NCBI RefSeq assembly: GCF_005298175.1
Contig: NZ_SZYH01000001.1
Location: forward strand, 434,001-498,000
Length of the DNA: 64,000 bases
Source: Marinobacter panjinensis
GTDB taxonomy: Bacteria; Pseudomonadota; Gammaproteobacteria; Pseudomonadales; Oleiphilaceae
Direction of reading: 5' to 3'
Shown: positions 25,499-34,893 of the stretch, in pieces
How the letters are laid out: each line of letters begins with the position of its first letter
How positions within the stretch are numbered: the stretch's first letter is position 1
Notes under the pieces: generated by a model
Databases searched by the model: none
Told to the model about the DNA's origin: nothing
Seen by the model: the letters and a program-made list of their open reading frames with translations, nothing else
Translations under genes and position numbers: made by a program

Positions 25499-26626
25499 TC
25501 AAAAAAACCACTGGGCTTCCAGCAATCCCAGGTTGTTGAGCGCCCCGTATTCACTGTTGTCATTGCCGCCAAACAGCTGCACGCCAGCTGTCAGATACAC
25601 CTCTAGGGACACCGGCAGTGTCCAGGTTGAGCGGGGATAGACCACCCAGCTGTGGTCGTCGGCGTTGCGGATGGCGACCACTCGGTACTGCCAAAACGGA
25701 TTGATGTCCTGCCAAACCAGGAGGCCGGTGTAGTGACGGTCCGCGTATTGGGGCTCCCCGGCCGCCAGGCGGCTGAAAGACAGTCCCGGATCTGGCGCGG
25801 GCCGGCCGTTGTAGAAGTATTCCAGGGCAAGATTGACGCCGTTGCGGAACGACCAGTTGAGGTCCGCCACCGCTTGCCAGTAGCTGGCTTCCTCGTCGGG
25901 CTCGCTCCACACCGCTTCCATGCGCCAGCCGGTGCCGGCCAGTGAACCGCTGCCGCCGACACCAGCCTTGGTGACATCGGCGAAGGTTCCCGCCATCACA
26001 CTGGCATCCACACCGGCCACGAAGCGCTTGACCCGGGCCGCGGTGCTGGCCTCGTCGTCCTCATGCTGCGGGGCATGCACGGCACTGATCCGGCCCAGGG
26101 CGCCCCAGGGCGTATCCCAGAGCAGGGCATCGACGCCGATGCGCTCATCCGGTTCCAGTTGCAGGGGGCTCACCGGGTTGAGGATATCCATGGGGTTCCA
26201 GATCAGCGCCGTGGACCAGTTCACCTGCTGCCGTCCGAAACGCCAATCCCCCAGCGGTGAGCGCCACTGCACCGTGCCCCGGTACAATTGGTGGCGGGCC
26301 ACAAGATCGCCGGATTCGGTCAGCTCGCCCTGCAGGTCCCAGTATCGCGGATCCGGGGCGTCCTTGAGCAGCGCGAACTCGGGGCTGTCGAGGAAGCTGC
26401 CGGTGACCAGTTCCACATCGTAGGCCGCCTCCAGGGTCCAGTCGCCCTGGCGATAGTGCGGTTCCAGGCGCAGACGGGTGAGGTTCGACACATACGGATC
26501 GTCGTCCACCAGAGAACGCGAACCCACAGTGAGGTTCTTGAGCGAGCCGGAATGACTGAAGTCGGCCCCGGCGGGCGGCGCCAGCATCAGACTCACCGCG
26601 ATTGCAGCGCATGTACGCTTAACCAT
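25499..26626 (-). CDS. DUF1302-like outer-membrane beta-barrel protein
   Basis: The 375-residue protein has a signal peptide (IAVSLMLAPPAGA) and alternating amphipathic strands throughout. Segments such as VQWRSPLGDWRFGRQQVNWSTALIWNPMDILNPVSPLQLEPDERIGVDALLWDTPWG are typical of DUF1302/alginate-export-like barrels, and it ends in a terminal Phe (AQWFF) as outer-membrane proteins do. It overlaps the permease gene by eight bases and is the last gene of a four-gene operon with an ABC exporter and a LolA-like protein. It probably provides the outer-membrane step for whatever that system moves. Confidence 0.87.
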   Translation of the reverse strand: MVKRTCAAIAVSLMLAPPAGADFSHSGSLKNLTVGSRSLVDDDPYVSNLTRLRLEPHYRQGDWTLEAAYDVELVTGSFLDSPEFALLKDAPDPRYWDLQGELTESGDLVARHQLYRGTVQWRSPLGDWRFGRQQVNWSTALIWNPMDILNPVSPLQLEPDERIGVDALLWDTPWGALGRISAVHAPQHEDDEASTAARVKRFVAGVDASVMAGTFADVTKAGVGGSGSLAGTGWRMEAVWSEPDEEASYWQAVADLNWSFRNGVNLALEYFYNGRPAPDPGLSFSRLAAGEPQYADRHYTGLLVWQDINPFWQYRVVAIRNADDHSWVVYPRSTWTLPVSLEVYLTAGVQLFGGNDNSEYGALNNLGLLEAQWFF

Positions 26627-29123
26627 GGCGAATCGCCTCCACCGGATCCAGTCTTGATGCCCGTCGCGCCGGGTACAGGGCCACCAGCACGGAGCAGATG
26701 AAAAGCAGCAGACCAGGCAGCCAGACGTGGTCGAAGATGAGCACCGGGTAAATCACGTCCGTTACTCCGGGAACGGCTTCAAAGGAGCGAGCGACGGCCG
26801 AGAGATCAATCCCCGTGTGGTTATACCAGACCACGATCAGCGTTCCGACTACACTGCCGGCGGCCATGCCCAGTAGCGCCAGAAACAGCGCCTCAAAGAG
26901 GATGGTCAGCACCACCTGGGAGCCGCGTGTGCCTAAAGCCAGCATCACGCCCAGCTCGCGGGTGCGCTCCATCACCGACATCACCATGGTGTTCATCACA
27001 CCAATCGCAACCACCACGAACACCACCGACAGGATCAGGTAAAAGTCGATCCGGGTCATGTCGATCATTTGCATCACCACCGGCAACAGGGTTTCCCAGT
27101 CCTGGGCCACCAGATCGCCGGACAGGGTGCGGTTAAGGTCCCGGGCCAGAAGCGTGCTTTGGCTGCGGTCCTGCAATCGCAGGGCGATACGCGAGGCCTG
27201 GTCAGGCTGGAAACCGAGCAGGGTCCGGGCCCTGGTGAGACTGGTGAAGACGTACTCACTGTCGAACAGGTCGCTCCCGGTGCGGTAAATTCCGGCGATC
27301 GGGTAAGCACTGGAGGCGAGGTCACCACTGGCCTGCTGGACGGTGACGACCAGCTTGTCGCCCAGGCGGGCGTCCAGATCGTCTGCCAGTTTCTGGCCGA
27401 TCACGATGCCGTCGCCGGCGGGTTCCACATAATGGCCTTCAACGATGTAATTCGCCAATCGGGTCACCTGCCTTTCCCGCTCCGGGTCCACGCCCACCAC
27501 CTCCACCGGGCGGCTGGTCTTGGGATTGGCGACCATGGCCTTTACCTGCACCCGCGGGGCGATGGCTTCGACGTTGGGCCGCTGCGCCAGCGCCTGCACG
27601 CGGGAGGCGGTATCGGAGATACGCAGGGCCGGAGACAGATCCACATCATGGCCCCGCTGCATCACCTGCACATGGCCACTCAACTGTTGGGTGGAGTTGC
27701 GGATCATCTGCTCGAAGAAGCCATCGGTGAAACCGTACAGGAACAGATAGGCGGCGAGCCCGAACGCGGTAGCCGAGGCGGTGATCAGGGAGCGGCGCGG
27801 ATTGCGGAACACCGAGCGCAGGGCCATCTGGGCAAAAATCAGCAGACGATTGTTGGCGGTGACCTCGGCACGGACCCGGCGCAGACGGTTGCTGGCGCTG
27901 CGATGGGCGTCCATGGCTTCCAGGGGCGTATGGCGACTGGCAATCCAGGCCGGCACAACGGCGGCCAGCAGGGCCACAATGACCACCACCACGCCAATGA
28001 TCAGCCAACGGCCGGGACTGGTGGTGGGATAAACGATCCCGCTCAGCCCCGGCATGGTGTCCATGGCCTGGATGTAGGCGGTAAAGTCGAGGCCGTGGCT
28101 GGCGTAATAGGTGGTCACGGCCAGGCCCAGGATCAGGCCGAGGGCATAGCCCACCAGGGCCAGCAGGGTGGTTTCCATCAGCACCAGTTGCACAATACGA
28201 GACCCGGAGGTGCCCAAAGCCATCATCACCCCGAACTCCCGGCCGCGCTCCATCACGGACATCAGGATGGTGTTGACGATACCGGCCGCCACCACCACAA
28301 ACACCACGAAGATAACGATGTAGGTCACCACGTTGTGGAAATCGACCATTTGCATCAGCGACGGCATCAAGGCGGGCCAGTCGAGGACTTCCACACCACG
28401 CTCGTCCAACTGTGTCTCCAGGGTTGCCACGACACCGGTGAGGCGGTCGGGATCATCCACCCGGGCGGCGATCTCCGTAACCCGGCCCCAGAAGGCATAC
28501 AGGGACTGGGCTGCATCAAGAGGGATCTGCGCCACACCGCCGTCTATGCGTTTCACGCCGGTTTCAAACAGTCCCACCACCTTGAAGCGGTCGGCGCCAA
28601 TGGAACCGTCCGCTGCCTGCACCACCAGGGCTAGTTCGTCGTCCAGGGCCACCTCCAGTGCCCGGGCGGCGCCCGTACCAAGGACGATTTCGTTACCGGA
28701 TTGCAGATAGCGGCCCAGGACGATGGATCGGTCCAGCCGCGTGACGGAGCGCTCCTGCTCTGGCGCCACCCCCATTACCTGCAGGGCCCGGGACTGGTCG
28801 GCGAGACTGGCCAGGGCGTGGCCGGTGACCCGGGGCGTGGCGGCGTCCACTCCGGGGACATCGGCGATAGCCTCCCTCAGCTGCCATTGCTGCGGCAAAG
28901 CAATGTTCATTTCTCGATCGTCGTGGAAGCCGCGTTTGTGCACCTTGAGGTCGCCGGTCACGTAGCCGGTCATGTTATTGATCATCTGGGCGTTGATGCC
29001 GTCGATAAAGGCCCACAGGAACACCAGTCCGGCCACACCGACGGTCAGGGAGAGCAGGGTGATGCCAGTACGGCGGCGGTTGGCGCGCAGGTTGCCCAGG
29101 GCCAATCGCAGCCAGGCCATCAT
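26619..29123 (-). CDS. ABC transporter permease, tandem FtsX/MacB-type fusion
   Basis: The 834-residue protein is two FtsX-type permeases in one chain. Each half has an N-terminal helix (LGNLRANRRRTGITLLSLTVGV; ALRSVFRNPRRSLITASATAFGL), a periplasmic MacB-like core domain, and three C-terminal helices with the FtsX pattern ILMSVMERGREFGVMMALGTSGSRIV or TMVMSVMERTRELGVMLALGTRGSQVV. The usual MacB permease is one such unit acting as a dimer, so this is a natural tandem dimer. Its ATG overlaps the ATPase stop by four bases. Class VII transporters like this act as mechanotransducers or lipoprotein/lipid movers rather than true pores. Confidence 0.92.
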   Translation of the reverse strand: MMAWLRLALGNLRANRRRTGITLLSLTVGVAGLVFLWAFIDGINAQMINNMTGYVTGDLKVHKRGFHDDREMNIALPQQWQLREAIADVPGVDAATPRVTGHALASLADQSRALQVMGVAPEQERSVTRLDRSIVLGRYLQSGNEIVLGTGAARALEVALDDELALVVQAADGSIGADRFKVVGLFETGVKRIDGGVAQIPLDAAQSLYAFWGRVTEIAARVDDPDRLTGVVATLETQLDERGVEVLDWPALMPSLMQMVDFHNVVTYIVIFVVFVVVAAGIVNTILMSVMERGREFGVMMALGTSGSRIVQLVLMETTLLALVGYALGLILGLAVTTYYASHGLDFTAYIQAMDTMPGLSGIVYPTTSPGRWLIIGVVVVIVALLAAVVPAWIASRHTPLEAMDAHRSASNRLRRVRAEVTANNRLLIFAQMALRSVFRNPRRSLITASATAFGLAAYLFLYGFTDGFFEQMIRNSTQQLSGHVQVMQRGHDVDLSPALRISDTASRVQALAQRPNVEAIAPRVQVKAMVANPKTSRPVEVVGVDPERERQVTRLANYIVEGHYVEPAGDGIVIGQKLADDLDARLGDKLVVTVQQASGDLASSAYPIAGIYRTGSDLFDSEYVFTSLTRARTLLGFQPDQASRIALRLQDRSQSTLLARDLNRTLSGDLVAQDWETLLPVVMQMIDMTRIDFYLILSVVFVVVAIGVMNTMVMSVMERTRELGVMLALGTRGSQVVLTILFEALFLALLGMAAGSVVGTLIVVWYNHTGIDLSAVARSFEAVPGVTDVIYPVLIFDHVWLPGLLLFICSVLVALYPARRASRLDPVEAIRHG

Positions 29124-29806
29124 GACCGGTGCTCCTCACGCTCGATGCGACCGTCCTTGAGGTGCACCACCCGGCGGGCCCGCTCCATCACCATGGGATC
29201 ATGGGTCGAGAAGACGAAGGTAACGCCGTGCTCGTCGTTCATCCGCCGCATCATGTCCAGCAGGGCGGCGCCGGTTTTGGAGTCGAGGTTGGCAGTGGGT
29301 TCGTCGGCCAGAACAATGGCCGGCTGGCTGACAATGGCACGTGCCACCGCCACCCGCTGCTGCTGACCGCCAGACAGTTCGTTGGGCAGGCGACCTTCCA
29401 TCCCTTCCAGACCGACCTCTGCCAATATCTGCCGCGCCTTTTCGCGTCGCTCGCGGAACGGCATACCGCGCAGCATCAGCACGTATTCCACGTTTTCCTG
29501 GGCCGAAAGCACGCCGATCAGGTTGTATTCCTGGAACACGAAACCGATCTTCCACAATCGCAAGGCGGTGCGCTTCCTGCGGTTGAGGCCGGTGATCTCC
29601 TGACCATCGATCTGGATACGGCCGGAGGTGGGTTCATCCAGGGCACCGATCTGGTTGAGCAGGGTGGTTTTGCCGGAACCGGACGGCCCTACCAGGGTAG
29701 TGAATTCACCGGCCTCGATAGCCACGGAAACGTCATCGAGCGCTTTGACGGCCACGCTGTCCTGACGGTAGATGCGCGAGGTTTTTTCCACATTCACAAT
29801 CGCCAT
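29120..29806 (-). CDS. ABC transporter ATP-binding protein (LolD/MacB-like)
   Basis: The 228-residue ATPase has Walker A GPSGSGKTT, the Q-loop region GFVFQEYNLIGVLSAQENV, signature LSGGQQQRVAVARA, Walker B VLADEPTANLD and the H-loop FVFSTHDP. Length and motifs fit the LolD/MacB/FtsE group, matching its FtsX-type partner encoded four bases downstream. With the LolA-like protein gene immediately upstream, a role in lipoprotein or lipid trafficking to the outer membrane is likely. It is not the housekeeping Lol system, which has LolC and LolE as separate proteins. Confidence 0.94.
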   Translation of the reverse strand: MAIVNVEKTSRIYRQDSVAVKALDDVSVAIEAGEFTTLVGPSGSGKTTLLNQIGALDEPTSGRIQIDGQEITGLNRRKRTALRLWKIGFVFQEYNLIGVLSAQENVEYVLMLRGMPFRERREKARQILAEVGLEGMEGRLPNELSGGQQQRVAVARAIVSQPAIVLADEPTANLDSKTGAALLDMMRRMNDEHGVTFVFSTHDPMVMERARRVVHLKDGRIEREEHRS

Positions 29807-29815
29807 GACGTGTCC

Positions 29816-30565
29816 TCACTGTGGATTGCGCAGGCGGCGCAAGGTGAAGAGCTCTTCCTCTAGGGGGACGTTAAACTCTATGGACTCAATCTCGATCACG
29901 GTGCGGGATTTGGCGTCGTCGGAATCCACCATGGTCCAGCGGGTCGGGATGCGGCGCCCGCCCATGGTCTCGATGGCGCTATAGGTCATTTCCTTCACCG
30001 ACTGATCCCGCTCGCCGAAGTAGGTCACGGCTACGGGTATATGGTCATCGCGGATTTTGAATTCCAGGCGGCTCCACACGACCGGAGCGTCGGGCTTGGG
30101 GGTAGAGCGCACGAGGTAGACGGTCACCCCGTCCTGCTCCTCGCTGCCGGTGATTTCGTGGCTGTAGTCGTTGACGAATGAGCTTTCCTTGACCAGGTCG
30201 TCATTGCTGAAGTTGGAGCCCATCCAGGGTTGTAGCATCATCGAGGGCGGGATCTTGATGGTCCGATCCACCTTGGGCAGGTAGTTCCACATGGCATCCT
30301 TGATGCGTAGCGAGCCGATGCCGGCTTCTTTCTTGGGCGCGTGGATGCGGATCAGGGTTTTTTCGGGCCGGTCCATCCATGCTTCCAGGTCCAGCTCGCG
30401 GGTCCAGTACTCGGTCTCGATGCGCATGGTAAAACGGCCATGATTGGAATCGCCCCAGAGGGTGTCTTCCATTCCATCGACCAGCTCCTCGCCGCCAGGC
30501 GACGACTCGGCAGCGACCGCAAACAAAGGAAACAAGAGCAGGGCTGGGAGAAGCCTATTCATCAC
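29816..30565 (-). CDS. LolA-like outer-membrane lipoprotein-sorting protein
   Basis: The 249-residue exported protein (signal peptide ending AVA) has the half-barrel pattern of the LolA/LolB superfamily: GRFTMRIETEYWTRELDLEAWMDRPEKTLIRIHAPKKEAGIGSLRIKDAMWNYLPKVDRTIKIPPSMM, then LEFKIRDDHIPVAVTYF and IETMGGRRIPTRWTM. This is the subfamily annotated as outer-membrane lipoprotein-sorting protein. It is the first gene of the operon and probably the periplasmic shuttle of the exporter. The cargo is unknown. Confidence 0.9.
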   Translation of the reverse strand: MMNRLLPALLLFPLFAVAAESSPGGEELVDGMEDTLWGDSNHGRFTMRIETEYWTRELDLEAWMDRPEKTLIRIHAPKKEAGIGSLRIKDAMWNYLPKVDRTIKIPPSMMLQPWMGSNFSNDDLVKESSFVNDYSHEITGSEEQDGVTVYLVRSTPKPDAPVVWSRLEFKIRDDHIPVAVTYFGERDQSVKEMTYSAIETMGGRRIPTRWTMVDSDDAKSRTVIEIESIEFNVPLEEELFTLRRLRNPQ

Positions 30566-30628
30566 GAAGTCCTTTGTCGTTATCCTGAGACATGGCTACG
30601 TCCGACGATTACTTGACTCTTTTCCAGA

Positions 30629-30841
30629 TTGAATCAAGTGACGTTGCCCCGTAATGACCTCCATCAAGTCCAGGGGCAGAACAATCATAAAAGCTATGAG
30701 GGTGGCGCTGCGGCCATTGATGCTTCTCTTGAGCGGATAGGGTCTGACTACATCGACCTAATGAGAATCCCCAGCCCGCAGTCTCGGGACCACTTTGGCG
30801 AGGAAGACCGGTTTGTGGCGGGAAACAGTCCAGCCCACTAG
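30629..30841 (+). pseudogene. Aldo/keto reductase fragment
   Basis: The translation contains NHKSYEGGAAAIDASLERIGSDYIDLMRI and then DHFGEEDRFVAGN. This matches the middle of aldo/keto reductases, where the sequence usually runs ...YxxALxAxDxSLxRLGxDYIDLxLIH. Only about 60 residues remain, with no upstream catalytic Asp/Tyr/Lys region and no downstream NADP-binding part. It is a decayed remnant left in the gap between two envelope genes. Confidence 0.65.
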
Positions 30842-31668
30842 AAGTAAAACGATCCGTATATCCGTGTGCCCCGGTAAAGGTCGTCCACACGGCCTTTGAA
30901 ATCGTCGTCATCTACATCAACCGCAATGGCCAATCTAGATAGTGAGGCACCCACAGAGAAATTCCGCAGCAAGCGGTACCCGGCGCCAACCTGAAGTTCT
31001 AGCAGGGAGCCACGGATTTTGTCTTCGAAGTCGAAGTAGAAGCTGTCAGTTCGGAACCTGGCCGTTAAGCGTGGTGTTACCGCGTAGTCCATCCTGAAAC
31101 CAAAAACCGGCATGGGAGCGGTGGTAGACGCCGTTTCTGCGAAGTCTCCCGCAGATGAGGCCAGCCGAACCTCATAGTCCAGTACGTTGAAACCCGCAGA
31201 TATCGCCAGCTCCACTCTATCTGCGTGATAAAAACTGTAGGCGTACGCAAGTTTGTAGATATCGTTATTGATAGAGCTGTCGATCTGGATACTGCGGGAG
31301 AAAGTCCGATCCCGAAAGGTGATTTCCCGCGTGATCACTCGGCTGCCATCGCGTTCAAGCTGGAAAACTGCCAGCTCTAGTCGGTGCCGGCTATTGAAGC
31401 GGTAATAAGTCTCGAATGACGGAGTGGTAATGGTGGAATCTCCATCAAGATCATTCTCGAAATCAATGGTTGTGCCAATGCCGGTTTTTGCGCCGCCCGC
31501 AGAAAACGACGTGTCTGAGTCGAAGACAAATAATGCCCCCAGCTGGATCATTCCACGATCGGGAAAGTTCTTGCCATCGGTCTCGGCCGAAAATGCTTCA
31601 GTTGAGGTCAGGGTGGTTCCGAGAAGTATCGGTAAGCAGGCGAGCTGCAGTAGCTTTTGCAGTTTCAT
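30838..31668 (-). CDS. Outer-membrane beta-barrel protein (OmpW/OmpA-barrel-like)
   Basis: The 276-residue protein has a long signal peptide and a mature region of alternating strands (MIQLGALFVFDSD, ETYYRFNSRHRLELAVFQL, DIYKLAYAYSFYHADRVELAISAGF, LLELQVGAGYRLLRNFSVGASLSRL). It ends in IYGSFYF, a typical outer-membrane C-terminal signature. About eight to ten strands are plausible. It overlaps the aldo/keto reductase remnant by a few bases at its stop. No ligand or transport role is evident. Confidence 0.8.
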   Translation of the reverse strand: MKLQKLLQLACLPILLGTTLTSTEAFSAETDGKNFPDRGMIQLGALFVFDSDTSFSAGGAKTGIGTTIDFENDLDGDSTITTPSFETYYRFNSRHRLELAVFQLERDGSRVITREITFRDRTFSRSIQIDSSINNDIYKLAYAYSFYHADRVELAISAGFNVLDYEVRLASSAGDFAETASTTAPMPVFGFRMDYAVTPRLTARFRTDSFYFDFEDKIRGSLLELQVGAGYRLLRNFSVGASLSRLAIAVDVDDDDFKGRVDDLYRGTRIYGSFYF

Positions 31669-31975
31669 GCGATCAAGCCTCCGGCCTTTTTGTGTTCTGA
31701 CAGGACGGCTTAATCTGTCTGTTTAACTGATTTTAGTTTAGTTCGGCGATGGTGATGAGCAACCCATTTTGTGTAAAAGACGGGGCGACTACACGCCAGA
31801 AAATTCGTGAATTTTGAAGAAATCCAATCAAGGCTTGATGCAAGCAAAGCTCAATTGCTGGGTCTTGTGACTGGCCCGATATTATTCCATGTGTTCCTAA
31901 ACCCTAAAAAGTGACCTAATCTGATAAGGCCATTGAATCCTTTGAAAATCATCCGAATTGCTGGAGATTAGCCAG
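31669..31975. other. Divergent intergenic region
   Basis: This gap separates the outer-membrane barrel gene and the EF-hand lipoprotein gene, which are transcribed away from each other, so promoters for both must lie here. The right half is visibly AT-rich. I see no coding potential and no strong hairpin. Confidence 0.4.
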
Positions 31976-32353
31976 ATGAAAACAAAACCATCGATCCTGC
32001 TCGGTCTTGCATTAGGCATTGGGGTGACCGGATGCTCTGCAATGAAATCTTCTGAGCCCTCTGACACTGTCACAAAGACATCCGACTCACCAATGGCTCA
32101 GTTTAAATGCGCGGACCGTAATGGCAATGAATATATTGATCAGTCTGAGCTCGTAAATTTGCGCCAATGCGGTATCGGAGAAGATCTCGCTTGTGGGAGT
32201 GTTCCAGAGTCAAGCAAAGAGCGACCTGCGAAAACCGACTTCGATCTTGGACTAAGATTTCTGCAGATTACAGACGCTGACGGAGACGATCGGATCAGCA
32301 AACTGGAATTTCGGGCTCATTGTAACGACGACGAATTTCGTACTTCTTATTAA
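31976..32353 (+). CDS. EF-hand lipoprotein
   Basis: The protein is 125 residues from the ATG at 31976; an in-frame start at 31958 is less likely. The N-terminus is a lipoprotein signal with lipobox GVTGC. Two EF-hand loops are visible, DRNGNEYIDQSEL and DADGDDRISKLEF, both with Asp at positions 1 and 3 and an acidic residue at 12. Between them are cysteines in QCGIGEDLACG. It is likely anchored in a membrane and binds calcium. There is no clear operon partner. Confidence 0.82.
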   Translation: MKTKPSILLGLALGIGVTGCSAMKSSEPSDTVTKTSDSPMAQFKCADRNGNEYIDQSELVNLRQCGIGEDLACGSVPESSKERPAKTDFDLGLRFLQITDADGDDRISKLEFRAHCNDDEFRTSY

Positions 32354-32355
32354 AA

Positions 32356-32390
32356 TTTAGTACGTTCTGTGGCTACTCTTTAGCACTTTG
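32356..32390 (-). repeat. AAAGTRCTAAA repeat, locus A (inverted)
   Basis: TTTAGTACGTTCTGTGG and TTTAGCACTTTG lie 6 bp apart. They are the reverse complements of the CACAGAAAGTACTAAA and CAAAGTGCTAAA units found at 40389, 42749-42880 and 46411-46579. It lies directly after the EF-hand gene stop codon. Confidence 0.55.
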
Positions 32391-32445
32391 AATAGGTGCA
32401 GGTGTATGAAATTGCCGATGCATCAGGGCAAGATAATGGCGATAA

Positions 32446-33852
32446 ATGACTGACGAGTACCGCTATCAGCAACTGGAAGGCTGGTTATTGAAGGGAATCC
32501 TGGACCAGCGTTGGCGGTTGGGAGAGCGCCTGCCTTCGATCCGAACACTGTGTGCCGAACAGAAATTGTCCAAGGCAACGGTTCAGCACGCCCTGCAGCG
32601 ACTGGAGGCCCAGGGCCTGATCGAGGCCCGCCCTAAAGCCGGCTACTTTGTTTCCTTGCAGCCGGACGGAGTGAAGAAGCCGGTTAGTCGTGCCCGGATA
32701 GAAGCCCCACGCCCGGTAAATGTCAGCGATCTGCTGCTGGATATCATGGGCCGTAGTGCGGCGTTTGATTTACTGCCGGATCTTCACCGTGGCGACCTTC
32801 CGCCAGGAATAGTGACTCTGAACCGTTCGATAGGCCGGGCACTGCGGCGCCAGAAGGGCGAAGACTCCCAGTATTACGATAAGCCTGCAGGGTTTGTCGG
32901 CTTGCGGGAGCAGTTGGCGCTCCATCATGCCAGGCGAGGGTGGGCCGTCTCACCGGAACAGCTTTGCATCACCTCAGGTTGCCAACATGCTCTGTTTCTG
33001 GCGTTGATGGCATCCTGTGAGCGTGGGGATGTGGTCGCTGTCGAATCCCCGGGATTTTATGGTGTATTGCAACTTCTGGAACAGCTTGGCCTTAAAGCGG
33101 TGGAAGTGCCCACGTCCTTGGAGACGGGCATGGACATGGATAGCCTTGAGGAAGTACTTGAGCGTTGGAAGGTAAGAGCCTGTATTGTATCTCCTTCATT
33201 TTCGACACCGGGAGGTGCGTTGATGCCGGAGCCCGACAAAAAACGCCTGCTTTCGTTGGCGGAACGGCATGACCTCGCGGTGATCGAAGACGATATCTAT
33301 GGAGATACGGCACTTGGTCGTTCTCCTGATCCGCTGAAGGCCCTGGATGGTGAGGACCGGGTGATCCTGTGCAGCTCTTTCTCCAAATCCCTGTCCCGGG
33401 ATTTGCGGCTTGGCTGGATATCCGGTGCGCGATGGCACGACAGGATCCTTCACCTGAAGCTGGTCACCCAACTGGCCAGCAGCCGCTATCTCCAGCAGGG
33501 CGTGGCGGACTACATGGCCGATGGCAGTTTCACCTCCCATCTTCGCCGTCAGCGCCATGAACTGAGCGCTAACAGGGACAGGTTGATTGCGTCGCTCCAT
33601 ACCTGGCCCGGGGAGGTGCGCGTCAGTACCCCGCAAGGTGGCCTTACCGTCTGGGTGGAGTTGCCGGAGACGGTCGACACACTGGCGGCATACACGAATG
33701 CCCTGAAGCACGGCATCATCATCACACCGGGCCCGCTGTTTTCGGTATCTGGCCAGTTCGAAAACTGCGTGAGAATAAGCTTCGCCCATCCCTGGAACGA
33801 ATCCCGAATGGACGCTCTCCGGCAATTACCCGGTTTACTGCACATCGAGTAG
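32446..33852 (+). CDS. MocR-type GntR/aminotransferase transcriptional regulator
   Basis: The 468-residue protein has an N-terminal GntR winged helix (YQQLEGWLLKGILDQRWRLGERLPSIRTLCAEQKLSKATVQHALQRLEAQGLIEARPKAGYFV) joined to a fold-type I aminotransferase domain. The PLP-binding lysine is K314 in SSFSKSLSRDLRLGW, and the EDDIYGD and SPGFYG motifs are present. MocR regulators use PLP chemistry as a sensor. The best-known example, PdxR, controls vitamin B6 synthesis, but many others regulate transport or amino-acid metabolism. The target here is unknown. Confidence 0.93.
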   Translation: MTDEYRYQQLEGWLLKGILDQRWRLGERLPSIRTLCAEQKLSKATVQHALQRLEAQGLIEARPKAGYFVSLQPDGVKKPVSRARIEAPRPVNVSDLLLDIMGRSAAFDLLPDLHRGDLPPGIVTLNRSIGRALRRQKGEDSQYYDKPAGFVGLREQLALHHARRGWAVSPEQLCITSGCQHALFLALMASCERGDVVAVESPGFYGVLQLLEQLGLKAVEVPTSLETGMDMDSLEEVLERWKVRACIVSPSFSTPGGALMPEPDKKRLLSLAERHDLAVIEDDIYGDTALGRSPDPLKALDGEDRVILCSSFSKSLSRDLRLGWISGARWHDRILHLKLVTQLASSRYLQQGVADYMADGSFTSHLRRQRHELSANRDRLIASLHTWPGEVRVSTPQGGLTVWVELPETVDTLAAYTNALKHGIIITPGPLFSVSGQFENCVRISFAHPWNESRMDALRQLPGLLHIE

Positions 33853-33972
33853 AAACGTCTGGCCGTATCTGAAAAACTGTACCCATCAACATTATAAAAA
33901 GTGAGACTGTGCCCATTAGGTGCTAAGCATTACTCTCCCCGCCAGTCCAATTATTGTCGGGGAGAGTATCCG

Positions 33973-34877
33973 TTGAGTAACGCCATTCCTGTTCGTAACC
34001 TTGCCGTAGGGCCTGACGACAACGGCAAAATCCACACCCGTAAGTTCCAGGGCTTTTTCAGACGCTTGAGAATTGCCGGCGGAACACTTCTGTTTACCCT
34101 GTTTTTCGGCACCGTGTGGTTGTCCTGGGGCGACCGCCAGGCGGTGTTGTGGGACTTGTCCGAAAAACAGTTTCATATATTTGGCAGCACCTTCTGGCCC
34201 CAGGACTTGGTACTTCTGTCCGCTATCCTGCTCATTTGCGCCTTCGGACTGTTCTTCATAACGGTCGTTGCCGGCCGCGTATGGTGTGGCTACACCTGTC
34301 CACAAAGTGTCTGGATGTGGGTATTCATGTGGGCCGAAAGGGTGGCAGAAGGTGACCGAAACCTACGCAAAAATCTGGATAAGGCGCCTTTGTCACCATC
34401 GAAGATCTACAAACGGGCGTTAAAGCACGGAATATGGCTGGCAATCAGCCTGGCAACCGCTGTGACTTTCGTTGGCTATTTTGCCCCAATCCGGCAGCTG
34501 GTTACGGATCTGTTCACCCTGCAGGTCACTGGCATGGCCGCGTTCTGGGTGTTCTTCTTCACTGCCGCCACCTATCTCAATGCCGGCTGGCTTCGCGAAA
34601 ACGTCTGCCTGCACATGTGTCCCTACGGGCGCTTTCAGTCCTCCATGCTGGACAGGGATTCCCTGGTCATCAGCTACGATGCCCAGAGGGGAGAGAACCG
34701 GGGGCCCCGCAAAGCCGGCTCGGATTACAAGGCTGAAGGCCTCGGTGATTGTATCGATTGCCAGATGTGCGTTCAGGTCTGCCCAACCGGCATTGATATC
34801 CGAGATGGCCTGCAGATGGAATGCATCGGATGTGCGGCCTGTATTGATGCCTGCGATTCCATCATGGACAAAATGGA
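33973..34877 (+). pseudogene. ccoG: ccoG, 5' part (interrupted by IS copy 1)
   Basis: The reading frame encodes the first two thirds of CcoG (RdxA/FixG), a membrane iron-sulfur protein needed for maturation of cbb3-type cytochrome oxidase. Visible features are membrane helices (FTLFFGTVWLSWG, LLSAILLICAFGLFFI, and more) and the motif GRVWCGYTCPQSVWMWVF. Two ferredoxin-type cysteine sets follow: CIDCQMCVQVCPTGIDI and CIGCAACIDACDSIMDKM. A TTG at 33973 with GGGGAG upstream is the likely start; an ATG at 33901 would add an atypical extension. After DSIMDKMD the frame enters the IS and stops about 17 residues later. Joining it to the 3' part at 36117 restores DKMDYAPGLIRYTSERELEGG exactly, giving a 462-residue protein. 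Confidence 0.93.
34874..34877. repeat. 4-bp target-site duplication of IS copy 1 (TGGA)
   Basis: TGGA precedes the IS at 34874-34877 and follows it at 36113-36116. Removing the IS and one TGGA rebuilds the ccoG reading frame. Confidence 0.85.
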
Positions 34878-34893
34878 TGACCTTAACCCCGTT

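Noticed and set aside
27069..28634. 521-codon plus-strand frame across the permease gene
   Set aside because: It is antisense to a well-supported FtsX-type permease; the His/Gly/Gln-rich translation is not protein-like.
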